DNA of 64,000 nt from Ursus arctos (taxonomy: Eukaryota > Chordata > Mammalia > Carnivora > Ursidae). Positions 21,867 through 32,329 of the stretch are shown here, in pieces. How positions within the stretch are numbered: the stretch's first letter is position 1; every line of letters begins with the position of its first letter. Made by a program: the position numbers and the translations under genes. The DNA is taken from the NCBI RefSeq assembly GCF_023065955.2, contig NW_026623008.1, positions 16,398,501-16,462,500 of the forward strand. The letters are read 5' to 3'. Under the pieces are notes generated by a model. The model saw only the letters and a program-made list of their open reading frames with translations. It was not told where the DNA came from and searched no databases.

Positions 21867-22340
21867 TGTTCATCCAGCAAACGTATGTATTGAGCACCTA
21901 CTATGCTCCTACCAGTCTTCCAGGAGTTAGGGAGCCAATGAGAGCCAGACAAACCTGGTTCCTCTTCCCCTTTGCAGGCACTTCCAAGGCAGGGAAAAGA
22001 CAGCACACAAGTTTATAAACTGTTTTCTACTATAATTACAACTTGTGATGAGGGTCAACAAAGGAAACAAAGCCTGAGACAGAGTGTCATGAGAGAGTCC
22101 ACGGTGGTCAGGAAAGGTCTCTCTAGGAGGTGACATTTTAGCGGGGGCCTAAAGGAGGAAGATCAGCCATGGGAAGCAGGGACAGCGCTCTTGCCAACTG
22201 AAGGCCCTGGCGCACAGTGTCCAGAAGCGACAGGAAGACCACAGAGCCATTCTGGCGGGCCTCGTAGGCCAGGACTGGGTGTGGGGTACTTCTCAGTGCC
22301 TCCGGGAGCCCCGAGTGAGTTTAAAGTAAGCAGAGTGTGG
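21867..22340 (-). repeat. L2 LINE fragment, antisense
   Basis: TATTGAGCACCTACTATGCT, AGGTCTCTCTAGGAGGTGAC and GCGGGCCTCGTAGGCCAGGA span the reversed L2 3' region. Confidence 0.75.
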
Positions 22341-22704
22341 TGGGTCCAGTTCATTCTAATCAGATCTCCCCAGCGACTTTGGGGGGTTGGAGGGGAGGCC
22401 AAAGGGGGGGCAGGGAGACCCACTCAGAGACTCTGACCATACCCACACCTTGCAGGTGTCATCGGTCCCCTTCCCAAAGGAGGGGACTGAGCCTGCCAAA
22501 GGGGCAGCCGCCAAGTCTGTGTACTTCCCAGCTCTGTGCGTGAAACCCGGACGCTGGCAGGACTGGATGCCCTCCCAGCTGAGAAACTCAGAGCAGCACG
22601 GCCCCTGGGGCACTGGGTGCTGAGGGCAGGCAGCTGTTCCAGATCTCTCTGTGGGCGAAGAGGTGGCTGACCGGAGCTGAGGCCCCTCACACCCCACCAG
22701 TCCC

Positions 22705-22815
22705 CCAGGACACCTGGGATCAGACTCTGCCTCTGCTGCCCAAGAGCCATGTGTGTCTGCTCTTCTCTGGGCGTCCATTTCCTCAAATGTCAGATCAGGC
22801 GGTTGAGCTGCATAC
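22705..22815 (+). repeat. MIR fragment
   Basis: GGATCAGACTCTGCCTCTGC and CATTTCCTCAAATGTCAGAT. Confidence 0.5.
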
Positions 22816-22844
22816 TCTCCGGCTCATCACTCCATCCATCCATC

Positions 22845-23200
22845 CCCCGCTAGGTACCCAGAGTCTACTGGGAATTGACAGTCCAGCCAGGCACTTACAG
22901 ATTCATGAGTAAGTAATTAAAATAGCCACCTCGATCCTGACTGATGACTTAGGGAAGGCTTCCTGGAAGAGGTGGTACCTGCGTCAAGTCTCAAGGGGGT
23001 GTAGGAGTTTGATGACAACGGGAGGGCATTGCAGGGAATGAGGGCAGGACGGACAGAGGCCAGAGGTGTGGAGGTGGGCCTGGGGCAGGCGCCATGCGTA
23101 GTCGACTGCAGCGGGCACGGGGCTTGGGGTGGTGGGCACTGAGAGATGGGCAGGTGCCCGCCCTGGGGTCCTGGAGTCCCTGAGGAGTCTGGGGAGCTGT
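22845..23200 (-). repeat. L2 LINE fragment, antisense
   Basis: GGGAAGGCTTCCTGGAAGAG and GGGAGGGCATTGCAGGGAAT are reversed L2 landmarks. Confidence 0.6.
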
Positions 23201-23207
23201 TGCGGAT

Positions 23208-23585
23208 TTTTTTTAACAGCGGTTTTATTGTGACATTACTCATGTGCTAAGTTGTACAATTCGGTGATTTTTAGCGAAAGCACAGAACTGTGCGGCCATC
23301 CCCACGATCAGTTTTAGAACATGTCCATCACCTCAAAAAGAAACCCTATTACCCATTAGCAGTCGCTCCCCATTCTCTGCTCTCCCTGGTCCTTGGCAAC
23401 CATTAATCTGCTCCTGTCTCTATAGATGGCTATTCTGGATGCTTTTCTATAAATGGAAGCACACGCTATGTCGCCTTTTGTGTCTGGCTTCTTTCATAAG
23501 CACAGTGTCGTCAAGGCTCATCCATGTTGTGGCGTGTATCCATACTTTATTCCTTTTTATGGCCGAATAATATTCCATTGTGTGC
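23208..23585 (-). mobile_element. L1 LINE 3' end, antisense
   Basis: Starts at the reversed tail TTTTTTTTAACAGCGGTTTT, then GTTGTACAATTCGGTGATTT, AAGAAACCCTATTACCCATT, TTGTGTCTGGCTTCTTTCAT and GCCGAATAATATTCCATTGT: the 3' end of an old L1M-type element. Confidence 0.9.
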
Positions 23586-24249
23586 CATTGTGGATTTTTA
23601 AGTGACACGGAAAGGTGCGTCCTTTAGAAAGCTGGCTGGGGGGGAGATGGGCAAGAGGAAGCCAGATGGCCACTCGAGGCTAAGGAGTCAGTAGGAAGAG
23701 CTTTCTGGATGCCCTTAGGGGTAGAACAGCAGCAGAGAAGAGCCAGGATGGGATGCTGCTGCAGGGGCGGGGGTGGGGGGGAGATCTGATCGTTGGCAGC
23801 AGGGGGTGAGGGTAGGGAGGAGGCATCCAGGGTTCCTAGTGACTGGGTGGAGAATGATGTCGCCTTCCCAGACGAAAGAGCGGGTTTTACGAAGCACCGT
23901 GCTGATCGTGCTGATGGATAGAGAAACCACAGATGCCCAGTGGGAGGGTGGAGGCGTGGCCGGGGAGCACACCTGACAAGGGAAGGCTTCTGGAACAGGC
24001 AGCCAGGGGAGTCTGAGATGGGGCAGGACATGGTGACAAGAGAGGACAGCCAGGAAGGCGGCCCAGATGGAGGGGCTGGCACGGCCTGGAGGGGACAGTG
24101 GGCAGCCACCCACTACCCGGGCCCAGGGAATGGCCAGCAGATGGAAGAGATGTGCTAAGCTAGGCAGGCTCTTGCCTGAAAGGGAGCCAGGAGGGTCCTG
24201 ATCTTGGGACCAAATCCCTTTGGCTTCTATGTGGATGACCCTAGATCCC

Positions 24250-24315
24250 ACAGGAGCCCCACCCCCCCATTCTACAGGAGAGCAAACGGAGGCTCGGAGA
24301 GGTCATCTGCTTACC
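24250..24315 (-). repeat. MIR fragment, antisense
   Basis: CATTCTACAGGAGAGCAAAC and GCTCGGAGAGGTCATCTGCT. Confidence 0.55.
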
Positions 24316-24561
24316 TGGAGCCGAGTGACAGCCTATGTGCCCTGGCTGGATCGTGCCGAGATGGCGGCTGCCTCCTCAGCCAGCCAGCAGGGAAGGTTCG
24401 GTGCCTGAGAGGAAAATGAGAAGGTGGAGGGCAGGAGCACTCAGGACCCCAAAACCAGGGCAGCAGTGTGGCAAGAGCCCTGGGCGGGCCGCCAGAGCTA
24501 GAGCTGCCAATCCCTGCCCAGCACTTGTGGACCATTGACAAGAACGCGGGTTGCACAGGAC

Positions 24562-24805
24562 AGTGTAGTGTGGTGGTTAGGGAAGCCTCTAGAGTCAGAC
24601 CACCTGAGACCAAGTCTCAGCTCTGCCGCTCTAAGCGCACATTCTAGCAAATTACTTCACCTCTGTGCCTTCAAGCCCCCATCTGAAAAGGGGAGGGATA
24701 ACCTTCCCTCCATCACAGGGCTGGGTAAGGACTGGATGAGTTACTATGGGTTACGTCCTAAGAACAGTGCCAGGATTTCATAAGAACTCAGTAAATGCTG
24801 GCTGG
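24562..24805 (+). repeat. MIR SINE, near full length
   Basis: TGTGGTGGTTAGGGAAGCCT (5' head), TAGCAAATTACTTCACCTCT and GAACTCAGTAAATGCTGGCT (3' end). Confidence 0.9.
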
Positions 24806-25189
24806 TTCATATTGACACTCTGACACCTTGGTTTCCCCATCTGTCCAGTAGAAGCCTTAATAACCCCCCAGAGCACTCATCGCCATCCTCCCTGGAGTCA
24901 CGAGTGCCTGATGGTTCTATCACAGTCCTTCTTCTGCCCTTGGCTGGCAGTTTCCTAAGGACTGACTGGAACTGGACTCGAGATCCCCACGGGGCCTGGT
25001 CAGGGTGGCATCAGCCAGTGTCTTGTTAAGTTGGCTCCCACCTTCTGGAAGCCACCTCCAAAAGGCAGGTGCACTAGGGCCCCAGGGGGAGGGTGCTGTT
25101 TCTAGCGTCCCAGGGGGAATCGTCTGGGCGTATATACTGAGTTCTTGTTTTATCCAGCAAGCCCTGAGATTGCAACTACAACTTCTCCC

Positions 25190-25345
25190 CGCCCCACGCC
25201 AGACACCGTCCGTCCTGTGGAGTCCTTATGGCCACTTTATGGGGTAGATGCTCTCATCTGGATGAGGAAACTTCAGCTCAGAGAGGTTGAACTACTTGTC
25301 TGAGGTCACCCAGCAGATTGGTATTTGAACCAGATATGGTTCAGA
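25190..25345 (-). repeat. MIR SINE, antisense
   Basis: GATGAGGAAACTTCAGCTCA and GAGGTCACCCAGCAGATTGG. Confidence 0.78.
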
Positions 25346-25349
25346 ATGC

Positions 25350-25535
25350 CAGGAACTATTCTAGGCATTTTTGCCTGAATTTAACCAATGTAATCCTTGC
25401 AACAATTGTAGGAGGTAGGTACTCTTGTCCCCACTTTGCAGATAAGGAAATAGCTCTAGTGACCGGCCCGAGGTCACACTGCTGGCACAGGCAGAGCGGG
25501 GCTTTGCCAAGTAGCCAGCACACTAACCCCCATTC
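25350..25535 (-). repeat. MIR SINE, antisense
   Basis: GGAACTATTCTAGGCATTTT, CCCCACTTTGCAGATAAGGA and GGCCCGAGGTCACACTGCTG; directly follows another MIR in the same orientation. Confidence 0.82.
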
Positions 25536-25599
25536 TTCACTGCCTTTCTGTCTGCATGATGCCCAAAGCCCAAGCCCTTCCCACTTCAGCGGGCAGCTT

Positions 25600-25880
25600 C
25601 AAGAAGTATGTGGGGAGCATGTGCTGAGTGCCGGGTTCTGCGCTGGGCGCAGGGGAACGAGCTGTGGGTCAGATGTCGCTCCCATCCTGAGGGAGCCAAG
25701 CGCATGGCCAGGGGACCCCTTGATGAATGATTGCGGCGGGGGCGTAGGACTTTCTGAACTCAAGTAACGTAAGCATCAAGGAGGGTGGGCCTCTGAGGCT
25801 GGAGCTGGTTGAGGGGAGGGCAGTTTGCTAAGATTTGAACGCGGAGGATAAGCTTGAGGGCCGGGGCTGGAAAAATGATT
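25600..25880 (-). repeat. L2 LINE fragment, antisense
   Basis: GCATGTGCTGAGTGCCGGGT and CCTGAGGGAGCCAAGCGCAT resemble the reversed L2 3' end; diverged. Confidence 0.5.
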
Positions 25881-26417
25881 TAGGGAAATTGATGTTAGCC
25901 ATTTACATGTGAGGAGGTGACACAGCGCACAGGCCCGGAATGGGATCCAGGCGAGCGCCTCTGGCCGGTACGCGGTTTAGCCGCCTTTCACCCCAACGAG
26001 GAACTTGCCCGTTGCAAAGCTCTTCCCTGTCCACCTTCTTACTTATCCCTTAGGTGATCTCCCCTCCCCAGGCTCCACAGCAGAGCTGCGATGATGAACC
26101 CCAGTACGCAGAAGAAACTGAGGCCAGGAAAAGGGCAGGGCCTGGATCCCAGGCCTCCTGATGCCCAGCCCAGGGCTAGGGTAGGGTAGATTTGCACACA
26201 GGTCCATACCCGAGTGGTCATGGCTTGCAGACCTAAGCCCTGAGCTGCAGGGCCTGGACCCACATGCCGAGCATCCCCGCAGAGCAGGGAAGAAGGCCAA
26301 AGCCCCAAGAGCCCAGATCGCTGAATGCCCATCAAGTGCGAACACTTCCCCCCTCAGGCTGTCCCTGGTACTGCAGGCTCCCTTTGGTGAAAGAAATGGA
26401 TCCAACACCTACGGGTA

Positions 26418-26670
26418 GTAACAGCTACTGTTCGTCGGGCACCTGCAAGGCCTCGTGCCATGTGCCTGACACACTGGACCAAATTCCCCCAGTGGCCTTC
26501 AGAAATGGGTCTTAGGATCATAATTTTACAAATAAGGAAACTGAGTCTTGGCCTGGTTAAGCTGCTTGACTACAGCCCATGGCTAGCACAAGGCCAAGCT
26601 GAGACTCAAACCCAGGTCTGTCTACTTCCAAAGACAGTGTTCTTTTCTGCTCTACGACATCACATTTCTA
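26418..26670 (-). repeat. MIR SINE, antisense
   Basis: GTAACAGCTACTGTTCGTCG, TTTTACAAATAAGGAAACTG and GAGACTCAAACCCAGGTCTG; near full length. Confidence 0.85.
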
Positions 26671-27155
26671 TGTGGCCTGCGCTGTACTAGGATTTTTCTG
26701 CTGTAACGTAGTCATCACGATCCTCCGGAAGCCAGGAATCTAGTAACAAGAATCAGGGCTCAGCCAGCCGTCAGTGAGCAAGACTGGGCCCTGGGTCCTG
26801 CCCCAGACCTCTTCGGAGTCTTCCGAATAAGTCAGGATGGAGCCTAGAAGCGGTGGCACAGCCAAACTGGAAAAGGTGCAGAGGGATTGCTAGAGGCCCC
26901 AGCTGAACCCGTAGACAGCTTCCGAGACAAGAAACCAGCTAGCCTGGAACCCTCTGGGCACAGAGAGGACTGCCCTGTTGGAGTCTGGAGACCCCCCCAA
27001 GAGCCTTAGGAGATGGGGTTTCCCAACAGTTGCCCTTCATGGCCCCTCCATGATGCTGTGCGGTCCCTCCAAGAGACTACAGGGTCTCCCCACCCCTTGT
27101 GGCCCCTGAGTCCTCATCTGGTTTCTCCAGCGACTCTCCTTGTCTTCTCTCCCAG

Positions 27156-27311
27156 GTTGCCCATCTGGAACCTTCAAGGCCAACCAAGGGGACGAGGCCT
27201 GCACGCACTGTCCCATCAACAGCCGGACCACCTCCGAAGGGGCGACCAACTGCGTCTGCCGCAACGGCTACTATAGAGCAGACCTGGACCCCCTCGACAT
27301 GCCCTGCACAA
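27156..27311 (+). CDS. EPHB2: EPHB2 exon 4: end of cysteine-rich (EGF-like) region
   Basis: This 156-bp exon encodes 52 residues from GCPSGTFKAN to LDPLDMPCT. It has six cysteines, at exon residues 2, 16, 19, 33, 35 and 51, the disulfide-bonded part of the extracellular stalk that follows the ligand-binding domain and helps receptors cluster. The acceptor is tcttctctcccag before 27156; the donor is A|GTACG at 27312. The exon begins with two bases of a split Gly codon and ends with one base of a Thr codon completed by exon 5, so both flanking introns are phase 1 and the exon is symmetric: skipping it would remove 52 residues without a frameshift. A second AG lies about 25 bp upstream (tttctccag) but would add an out-of-family sequence. 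No frameshift or stop is present. Confidence 0.97.
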
Positions 27312-28446
27312 GTACGCTCGGGGCCCCTGCAGGGCGGTGCCCCACTGCGGCCCGAGTCCCCCCCAGAAAGCTCAGAGCAAGGGGTGGGCAGCTGCCTGGC
27401 TCCCGCCAGCCTTTCCTGAGCGGGGAGCAGCCAATCACCTGGTGGGAGGGGAAATGGAAAACTGGTTGGAAAAGGACCATCCTGGGGTCGCTGCGCTGCC
27501 AACGCTCAGCGACCGTGGAGCTGGCATCTGGCTCCATCCCTCCGCCTGCCAGTCACATGGAGGATGAAGTCAAGGTCTTGATTCACAAAGGGACGGTGAA
27601 TGGGAGGCTTGGCAGAAGGAGAACCAACACAGGTGGCGTCTGTGGCAGAAAAGGCTGCCCAGTGTTCTAACCTGGCAGCGGCCGCCTGGATCTCAGGCCA
27701 AGGTTCTCTAAGAAAGGAGGGACTAGGAGGGCAGTCTTACCACCCCTGCATCAGACAGGAATGGAATTCAGATGCAAGCGACGGAGAGCTGACCCCAGTG
27801 GCTTAAACCGCAGGACTTTACTCTCTCACAGAGCAGCACCCCGAAGATAGGCAGTCCTGGGATATTATGGCCAGTCCATGGAGCTCTCTGGGCCCTGGCT
27901 CACTCTTTCTGGGCTGCCATCCTCAGCGTGTGGTTCCTATCCTTCGAGTCACTTCACAGCCTAGGATTGCTGCTGAAGCTCCAGCCATCACACACATTCT
28001 AGACAGAGGAAGAAGGAAAGGGGCAAAAGGACATTTTACAGCAGTCTCCTTTTAAGAAAAAGTCCTGACCAACAAGTATATCAGTGGCCATCACAGGAGG
28101 CTAGGAAATTAGTCTTCTAGCTGGACACTTGCCACCCTGAATAAAATTGGGTTCTGTTAGAAGGAAGAAGGGGAAAGAGATGTCGGGTGGGTATGATCCC
28201 CAACACACAAAGACCGGCCCTAGTAACAAACACCGAGGAGGTTAGAGTCCAGGGCAAAAGCGTTAAGCAGACGTGCAGCAAGATGAGAGTTATATTCTAG
28301 AAGCATCTCTCAGGTGCATGGAGGGAAGAAAGGATTTGAAGGAAGCCTTTGGGGGCCGGGGCTAGAGCCAGGGCAGCGGGCAGAGAGCCGTCCCGTGGGA
28401 ACGTGCCTCCACGCCCCCGCTGACCGACACCTCTCCCCTCCCTCAG
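27312..28446 (+). other. EPHB2: EPHB2 intron 4
   Basis: This 1135-bp phase-1 intron runs from GTACG to ctccctcag. About 27750-28060 is an old interspersed repeat (listed). The rest, including a GC-rich 3' end from 28340 that grades into CpG-dense exon 5, shows no recognisable feature. Confidence 0.95.
27750..28060 (+). repeat. Old interspersed repeat, copy 1 of a pair
   Basis: CAGTGGCTTAAACCGCAGGA, TTGCTGCTGAAGCTCCAGCC and ATCACACACATTCTAGACAG match, in order and orientation, the repeat at 35890-36245. I recognise it as a common mammalian repeat but cannot name the family with confidence. Confidence 0.6.
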
Positions 28447-28782
28447 CCATCCCCTCCGCGCCCCAGGCCGTGATCTCCAGCGTCAACGAGACCTCCCTCA
28501 TGCTGGAGTGGACCCCGCCCCGCGATTCCGGGGGCCGCGAGGACCTGGTCTACAACATCATCTGCAAGAGCTGTGGCTCGGGCCGGGGCGCCTGCACCCG
28601 CTGTGGGGACAACGTGCAGTACGCGCCCCGCCAGCTGGGCCTGACCGAGCCGCGCATCTACATCAGCGACCTGCTGGCGCACACGCAGTACACCTTCGAG
28701 ATCCAGGCCGTGAACGGCGTCACCGACCAGAGCCCCTTCTCACCTCAGTTCGCCTCCGTGAACATCACCACCAACCAGGCAG
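28447..28782 (+). CDS. EPHB2: EPHB2 exon 5: first fibronectin type III domain
   Basis: This 336-bp exon encodes 112 residues, starting IPSAPQAVISSVNETS and ending FASVNITTNQA. It is the complete first FN3 domain, with the Trp of LEWTPP in strand B and the Tyr of HTQYTFEIQAVN in the F strand. An Eph-typical insertion, CKSCGSGRGACTRC, carries four cysteines. Two N-glycosylation sequons are visible (NET and NIT). Acceptor is ctccctcag before 28447; donor is G|GTAAGC at 28783. Both ends are phase 1, so the exon is a symmetric, domain-sized cassette. Base composition is unusual: I count about 32 CpG dinucleotides in 336 bp, far above the flanking introns. The longer open frame running past 28782 is intron read-through, not protein. 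Confidence 0.97.
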
Positions 28783-29719
28783 GTAAGCGCTTCCGGTGCC
28801 CGCTCCGGGGGGCGGGGCCGTGGACCCGAACGGGGACCCTGCCAGCCCCGGGCAGAGACTCCCTCCCCTCCGTGGAGTGGCTTCCGCTTCTCCAAGGCCG
28901 TGCTCACCCGGGAGAGAGGTAACACGGGCTACCTCCGCATGGCCGTGGTGTGTGTGACAATTGCCGTCGTTTGGTGACCATGTCCTGTTGAAGGTAGGCG
29001 TGCAGCTTCTACAAAAAGGCCCCGTGCTCAGCGGCTTAAAGAACACAGAAAGTCCGGCCTCCCTCATTAAGAGTCCAGGAGTGAGCCATCTAGGCTCGCG
29101 GGTGGGTCGGATCCACTGGGAGATTCCGGGACCCAGGTTCTTCCGTTGGCGTCAGCCACCCCCATGCTCCCCACCTGTGTGTGTGCTGGAAGGTGAGGCC
29201 CAGAGGTGTCTGTCTGCAGGGAGGGTGGGTGAGTGAGGACCCAGGGAAGCAGGAGTGGAACCCATCCCTTCTGTGCATGGTCCCTGGAAAGAACCTGGTC
29301 ACGTGGCCTCACCAAGCCACAAAGGAGGCTGGGAGATGTGATCCTCTCCCAGTGGGCAGTGGGGAGACAGCCAGTAGATATCTCGCAGTTTCCACGGGCA
29401 CCTTCTGGGAGCCTTCAGCCCACCCCAACCCAGCTCCAGCAAGCTTTTCTCCCTCAGCTCACCTTTCATAATCCTTTCTGGGATCCCACATCACCCTCCA
29501 TCTTCGGTCCTGCTTCCTAGGTCATGGCAAAAAAAGTTGCCAAATGTTTCAGTCTCACTACTACCGCCATTCCCTCTTCAGTCCACACCTCTTAGGCTTC
29601 CGGCCCCTCCTCTCCACCGAGACTATTGTCCCCTGGGTCACCTGTGACACTTCCCAGCCTCATCCCCCAACCAAGGGCCACACGAGATTTTCAAGGACCT
29701 CATGGTACTTGTGGATTGA

Positions 29720-30060
29720 AAACTGTGAGTGTGCCCCTTGGTTATTCACTCAACAACCCTTGCCAAGCCCCTGCGGTGAGCATGGTCTGGGCCCTCTCCA
29801 AGGAAGAGCCAAGGGAGGCCAGGCTCCAGGAGAGAAGGTGAGTGGGCTACCCACCTTATCTTTCCGATGTCAAGTGGGGCCCACACAGTCAATGCTCAGG
29901 GGATCTAGAGATGGAGGTCTAGGTAGGCTTCCTGGAGGAGGCAGGATTTGGCCTGCAGTTTAAGGAACCAATAAAATGTTTAAGGCAGTGTTAGAAAGAA
30001 ATGTCTTTTGAGAGTGAGGAAGGGCATAAACAAGGACATGGAAGGAGAGGGGTCAACAGC
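29720..30060 (-). repeat. L2 LINE fragment, antisense
   Basis: TTATTCACTCAACAACCC near the start and GTAGGCTTCCTGGAGGAGGC further on fit a diverged reversed L2. Confidence 0.5.
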
Positions 30061-30109
30061 TCCACCTGGTTGAGGGGTGCAGTCTATACAGGACCTCACT
30101 GCATACCCC

Positions 30110-30240
30110 TGGCTTCCTTGAATAGAGGGCATCTATGTCCCCATTTTACAGATAATGCTTAGAGAAGTTGAGTCACAGAGCAGGAAGGGTAAGGGACAGG
30201 AATTAACTAGGTCTTCCAGATTCCGCTGCTTGGGCATAGT
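30110..30240 (-). repeat. MIR fragment, antisense
   Basis: CCCCATTTTACAGATAATGC and GAAGTTGAGTCACAGAGCAG. Confidence 0.72.
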
Positions 30241-30263
30241 CCAGGGTATGTCCAAGGAACCTT

Positions 30264-30560
30264 GAGTGTGACTATGGGTCTGATGGTGCGTGTGAGTGAG
30301 TGTATTTATAAGAATGTGTGGGTGTGTCACTGTATGTGTTTGGGCGACCATGTGTTTATGATTGGGATCGCATGGTCTGTGGCCATGTGGCTTATTTATA
30401 CATGCATTCATGAGCATGGGTGTGTCTGAATCCGAGGGGCTCGGAATGGGGTGTGTTTGAGCATGAATTTGTATGTCTGAATGTGGCCCTGCCTATCCGC
30501 GTGTTTGTGAATGAGAAGGAGTGTGGTTTTGTTCGTGAGTGTTTGCAGCATTGCTGTGGC
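30264..30560. repeat. Degenerate TG-rich tract
   Basis: About 300 bp of recurring TGTGTG-, TGTTTG- and GAATGTG-like words without a fixed period, for example GTGAGTGAGTGTATTTATA and GAATTTGTATGTCTGAATGT. Looks like a decayed tandem array. Confidence 0.6.
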
Positions 30561-31054
30561 CGAGAGGACATAGTTGGGAGCATGTGCCTGCTGTTCTTGC
30601 AGGGTCGGGGGTGCATTTCAGCCCGCTCACAGTGGGGTCTGGAGGGAGTTGACCCAAGGCAGGCAATCCGAGAGAACCCTCAAGAGCCAACAACCGATTA
30701 CGACGCCTCAGCTGTGAGGCTCTCCAGCTTGCCAAGGCCCTGAGGTAGGGAAGCCCAGGCTCCCTTCTTCCCCCCCCAGGCTCCAGGGGTGGAGGGGTGA
30801 GAGTTCTTTCCCTGGCTCTAGGGACCTCCTCTGCACCCATGCAGGAGCCCTGAGGGTGGAACTGTCTACTCAGCCTATTAGCCTCAGCCTGTTAGCAGCA
30901 AGGGGTAGAGTCTGAGCTGCTTGAGCCAGACCCTTCGTGCCTGGAGCTGGATGTTTCCAGAGAATAGAGATGGGATGGAGTGGAAGTGAGGGGCTTCCAG
31001 AAAGGAAGGTGCAGAGAGGGAGCCCTCAGGATTGAAAGACAGAAGCAGTGACAA

Positions 31055-31117
31055 ACAAGCACTGGATTCAGCCCCAAGTTTGAATCCCAGCTTTGCCATT
31101 CATTTGCTGTGACCTCG
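31055..31117 (+). repeat. MIR 5' fragment
   Basis: GTTTGAATCCCAGCTTTGCC then TTTGCTGTGACCTCGGTG; cut off by the LTR-like repeat that follows. Confidence 0.65.
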
Positions 31118-31520
31118 GTGTATCAGTCAGTGATTGCTATGATAATGCTGCATAACAAAACCACCCCAAACCTTAGTAGTTTACAACAACAAATATTTAT
31201 TTTCTCACTCACTCATCTGTGGGGCAGCGAGGGTTTAGCTAATCTGCAGCAGGGCTCTCTGGGCTGGGCAGGACTCCAGAATGTGGGTTGGATTCAGTCT
31301 GTCCCATATGTCTCCCATTCCCCTCGGACCGGCCGCCACCCAGGCTTGTTTCTGCCATGGTGAATGCTGGGAGCACAAGCGGCTGTGCCAATGCATGCCA
31401 CACAAACACATGTCTCTCCTCTGCCTGTGGCATAGTCACCCACAGCAAATGAACCCTGCAGAGTGACTTGGCAAGGGGTATGGGTACATAATCCCATTCC
31501 AAGAGGCAAAACTGAGAAGA
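31117..31520 (+). mobile_element. LTR-like repeat (MaLR/MLT1-type, tentative)
   Basis: GTATCAGTCAGTGATTGCTA, CTGCATAACAAAACCACCCC, ACAACAAATATTTATTTTCT and CAGCAGGGCTCTCTGGGCTG resemble the old MaLR-type LTR consensus I recall. It truncates the MIR before it. Confidence 0.5.
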
Positions 31521-31539
31521 CCAATCCGACCCATCACGC

Positions 31540-31745
31540 TTGTGGAAATCACTGCCTCCCTCGGGGTCTCAATTTTTCCACCACATTGTGCATCAGAACG
31601 ATATGAGAGCTTCTCCAGAACACAGGTTCCTGGACCCCACCCCAGACCTGTGGAATCAGAATTCCAGGAGTGGGCCCTGGGACTCTGCATGTTTAACAAG
31701 TGGCTCAAGTGTTTCTTACCATCGGACGGAGTTGGGAAACTCAGG
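31540..31745 (+). mobile_element. MER5A-like hAT MITE
   Basis: CATCAGAACGATATGAGAGC, GGACCCCACCCCAGACCTGT, GAATCAGAATTCCAGGAGTG and GCATGTTTAACAAGTGGCTC follow MER5A order. Confidence 0.75.
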
Positions 31746-31894
31746 TCTAAGCCCCTGTATGCCCTCAAAGCCCTGAGGCTTTCTGGATCATAAATACCCT
31801 TTCTCCCTCCTCTTTGTTTCAAGCCCCTTGACAAGCTGACTCTTTCACAGATGGTCAGAGCCCAGCTAGGGACCATGCAGCCACACCACGCCCT

Positions 31895-32000
31895 CACCAC
31901 CTTATCCCCCTTTGCCAGGTGAGGAAACAGAGGCCCAGAGAGGTGGAGCCACAACTAAGTGGCCTCAACTAGGATTTAAACCCAGAACTATGGGACTGCA
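31895..32000 (-). repeat. MIR fragment, antisense
   Basis: GGTGAGGAAACAGAGGCCCA and AGGATTTAAACCCAGAACTA. Confidence 0.75.
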
Positions 32001-32014
32001 AGTCTACACTGGAG

Positions 32015-32300
32015 AAGACACGGTTCCTGCCCTTGACGATTTATGCCCTGGTTGGGAAGATGAGACATGGACACAGCATCTACATACAAGATGACATGAA
32101 TGAGGGCCCAAGGAAGTATAGGGGAGGGGAGAGAGATCACAAGCAGGAGACATCATTTCCTCCTGGGGAATGGGGGAAGGGCAAATCATGGAAAGCTTCC
32201 TGGAAGAAGAGGCATTTGAGCTTGGCTTTGGAGAATGGAGACACTTGGAAGAAGCAGAGATGGAATCGTGCAGGGAGGAAGGTGTCCCGGCGGAGGGAAG
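32015..32300 (-). repeat. L2 LINE fragment, antisense
   Basis: GGAAAGCTTCCTGGAAGAAG and GGCATTTGAGCTTGGCTTTG are reversed L2. Confidence 0.7.
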
Positions 32301-32329
32301 TGCAGGAGGCAGGCTGGAGGGAGAGTTCT

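Larger units (their letters stand above)
1..27155 (+). other. EPHB2: EPHB2 intron 3, 3' part
   Basis: No exon-like block is recognisable here. It ends in the exon 4 acceptor, so it is the 3' part of a phase-1 intron of at least 27 kb. Repeats are listed separately. Stretches where I see no repeat or gene: 60-440 (TG/CA-rich, a poly-T at 291-312), 2170-3640 (CA-rich near 2290-2450, then GC-rich 2930-3400, perhaps degraded L2), 4120-4640, 7220-7640, 8000-8600, 10350-11660 (low-repeat, conserved-looking 10820-11120), 12180-12640, 12960-13320, 13480-13800, 14560-15710, 16860-17790 except a CACA tract, 18910-19540, 20010-20640, 21130-21520, 22340-22700, 23600-24240 and 25880-26410. Splice branch region: pyrimidine-rich 27110-27155. 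Confidence 0.93.

Noticed and set aside
27140..27670. 176-codon frame around exon 4 as a separate gene
   Set aside because: Only the exon 4 part matches EPHB2 in family and splice sites; the rest is intron 4.
28314..28922. 202-codon frame around exon 5 treated as a separate gene
   Set aside because: Only 28447-28782 is real coding sequence of EPHB2; the ends are intron read-through.
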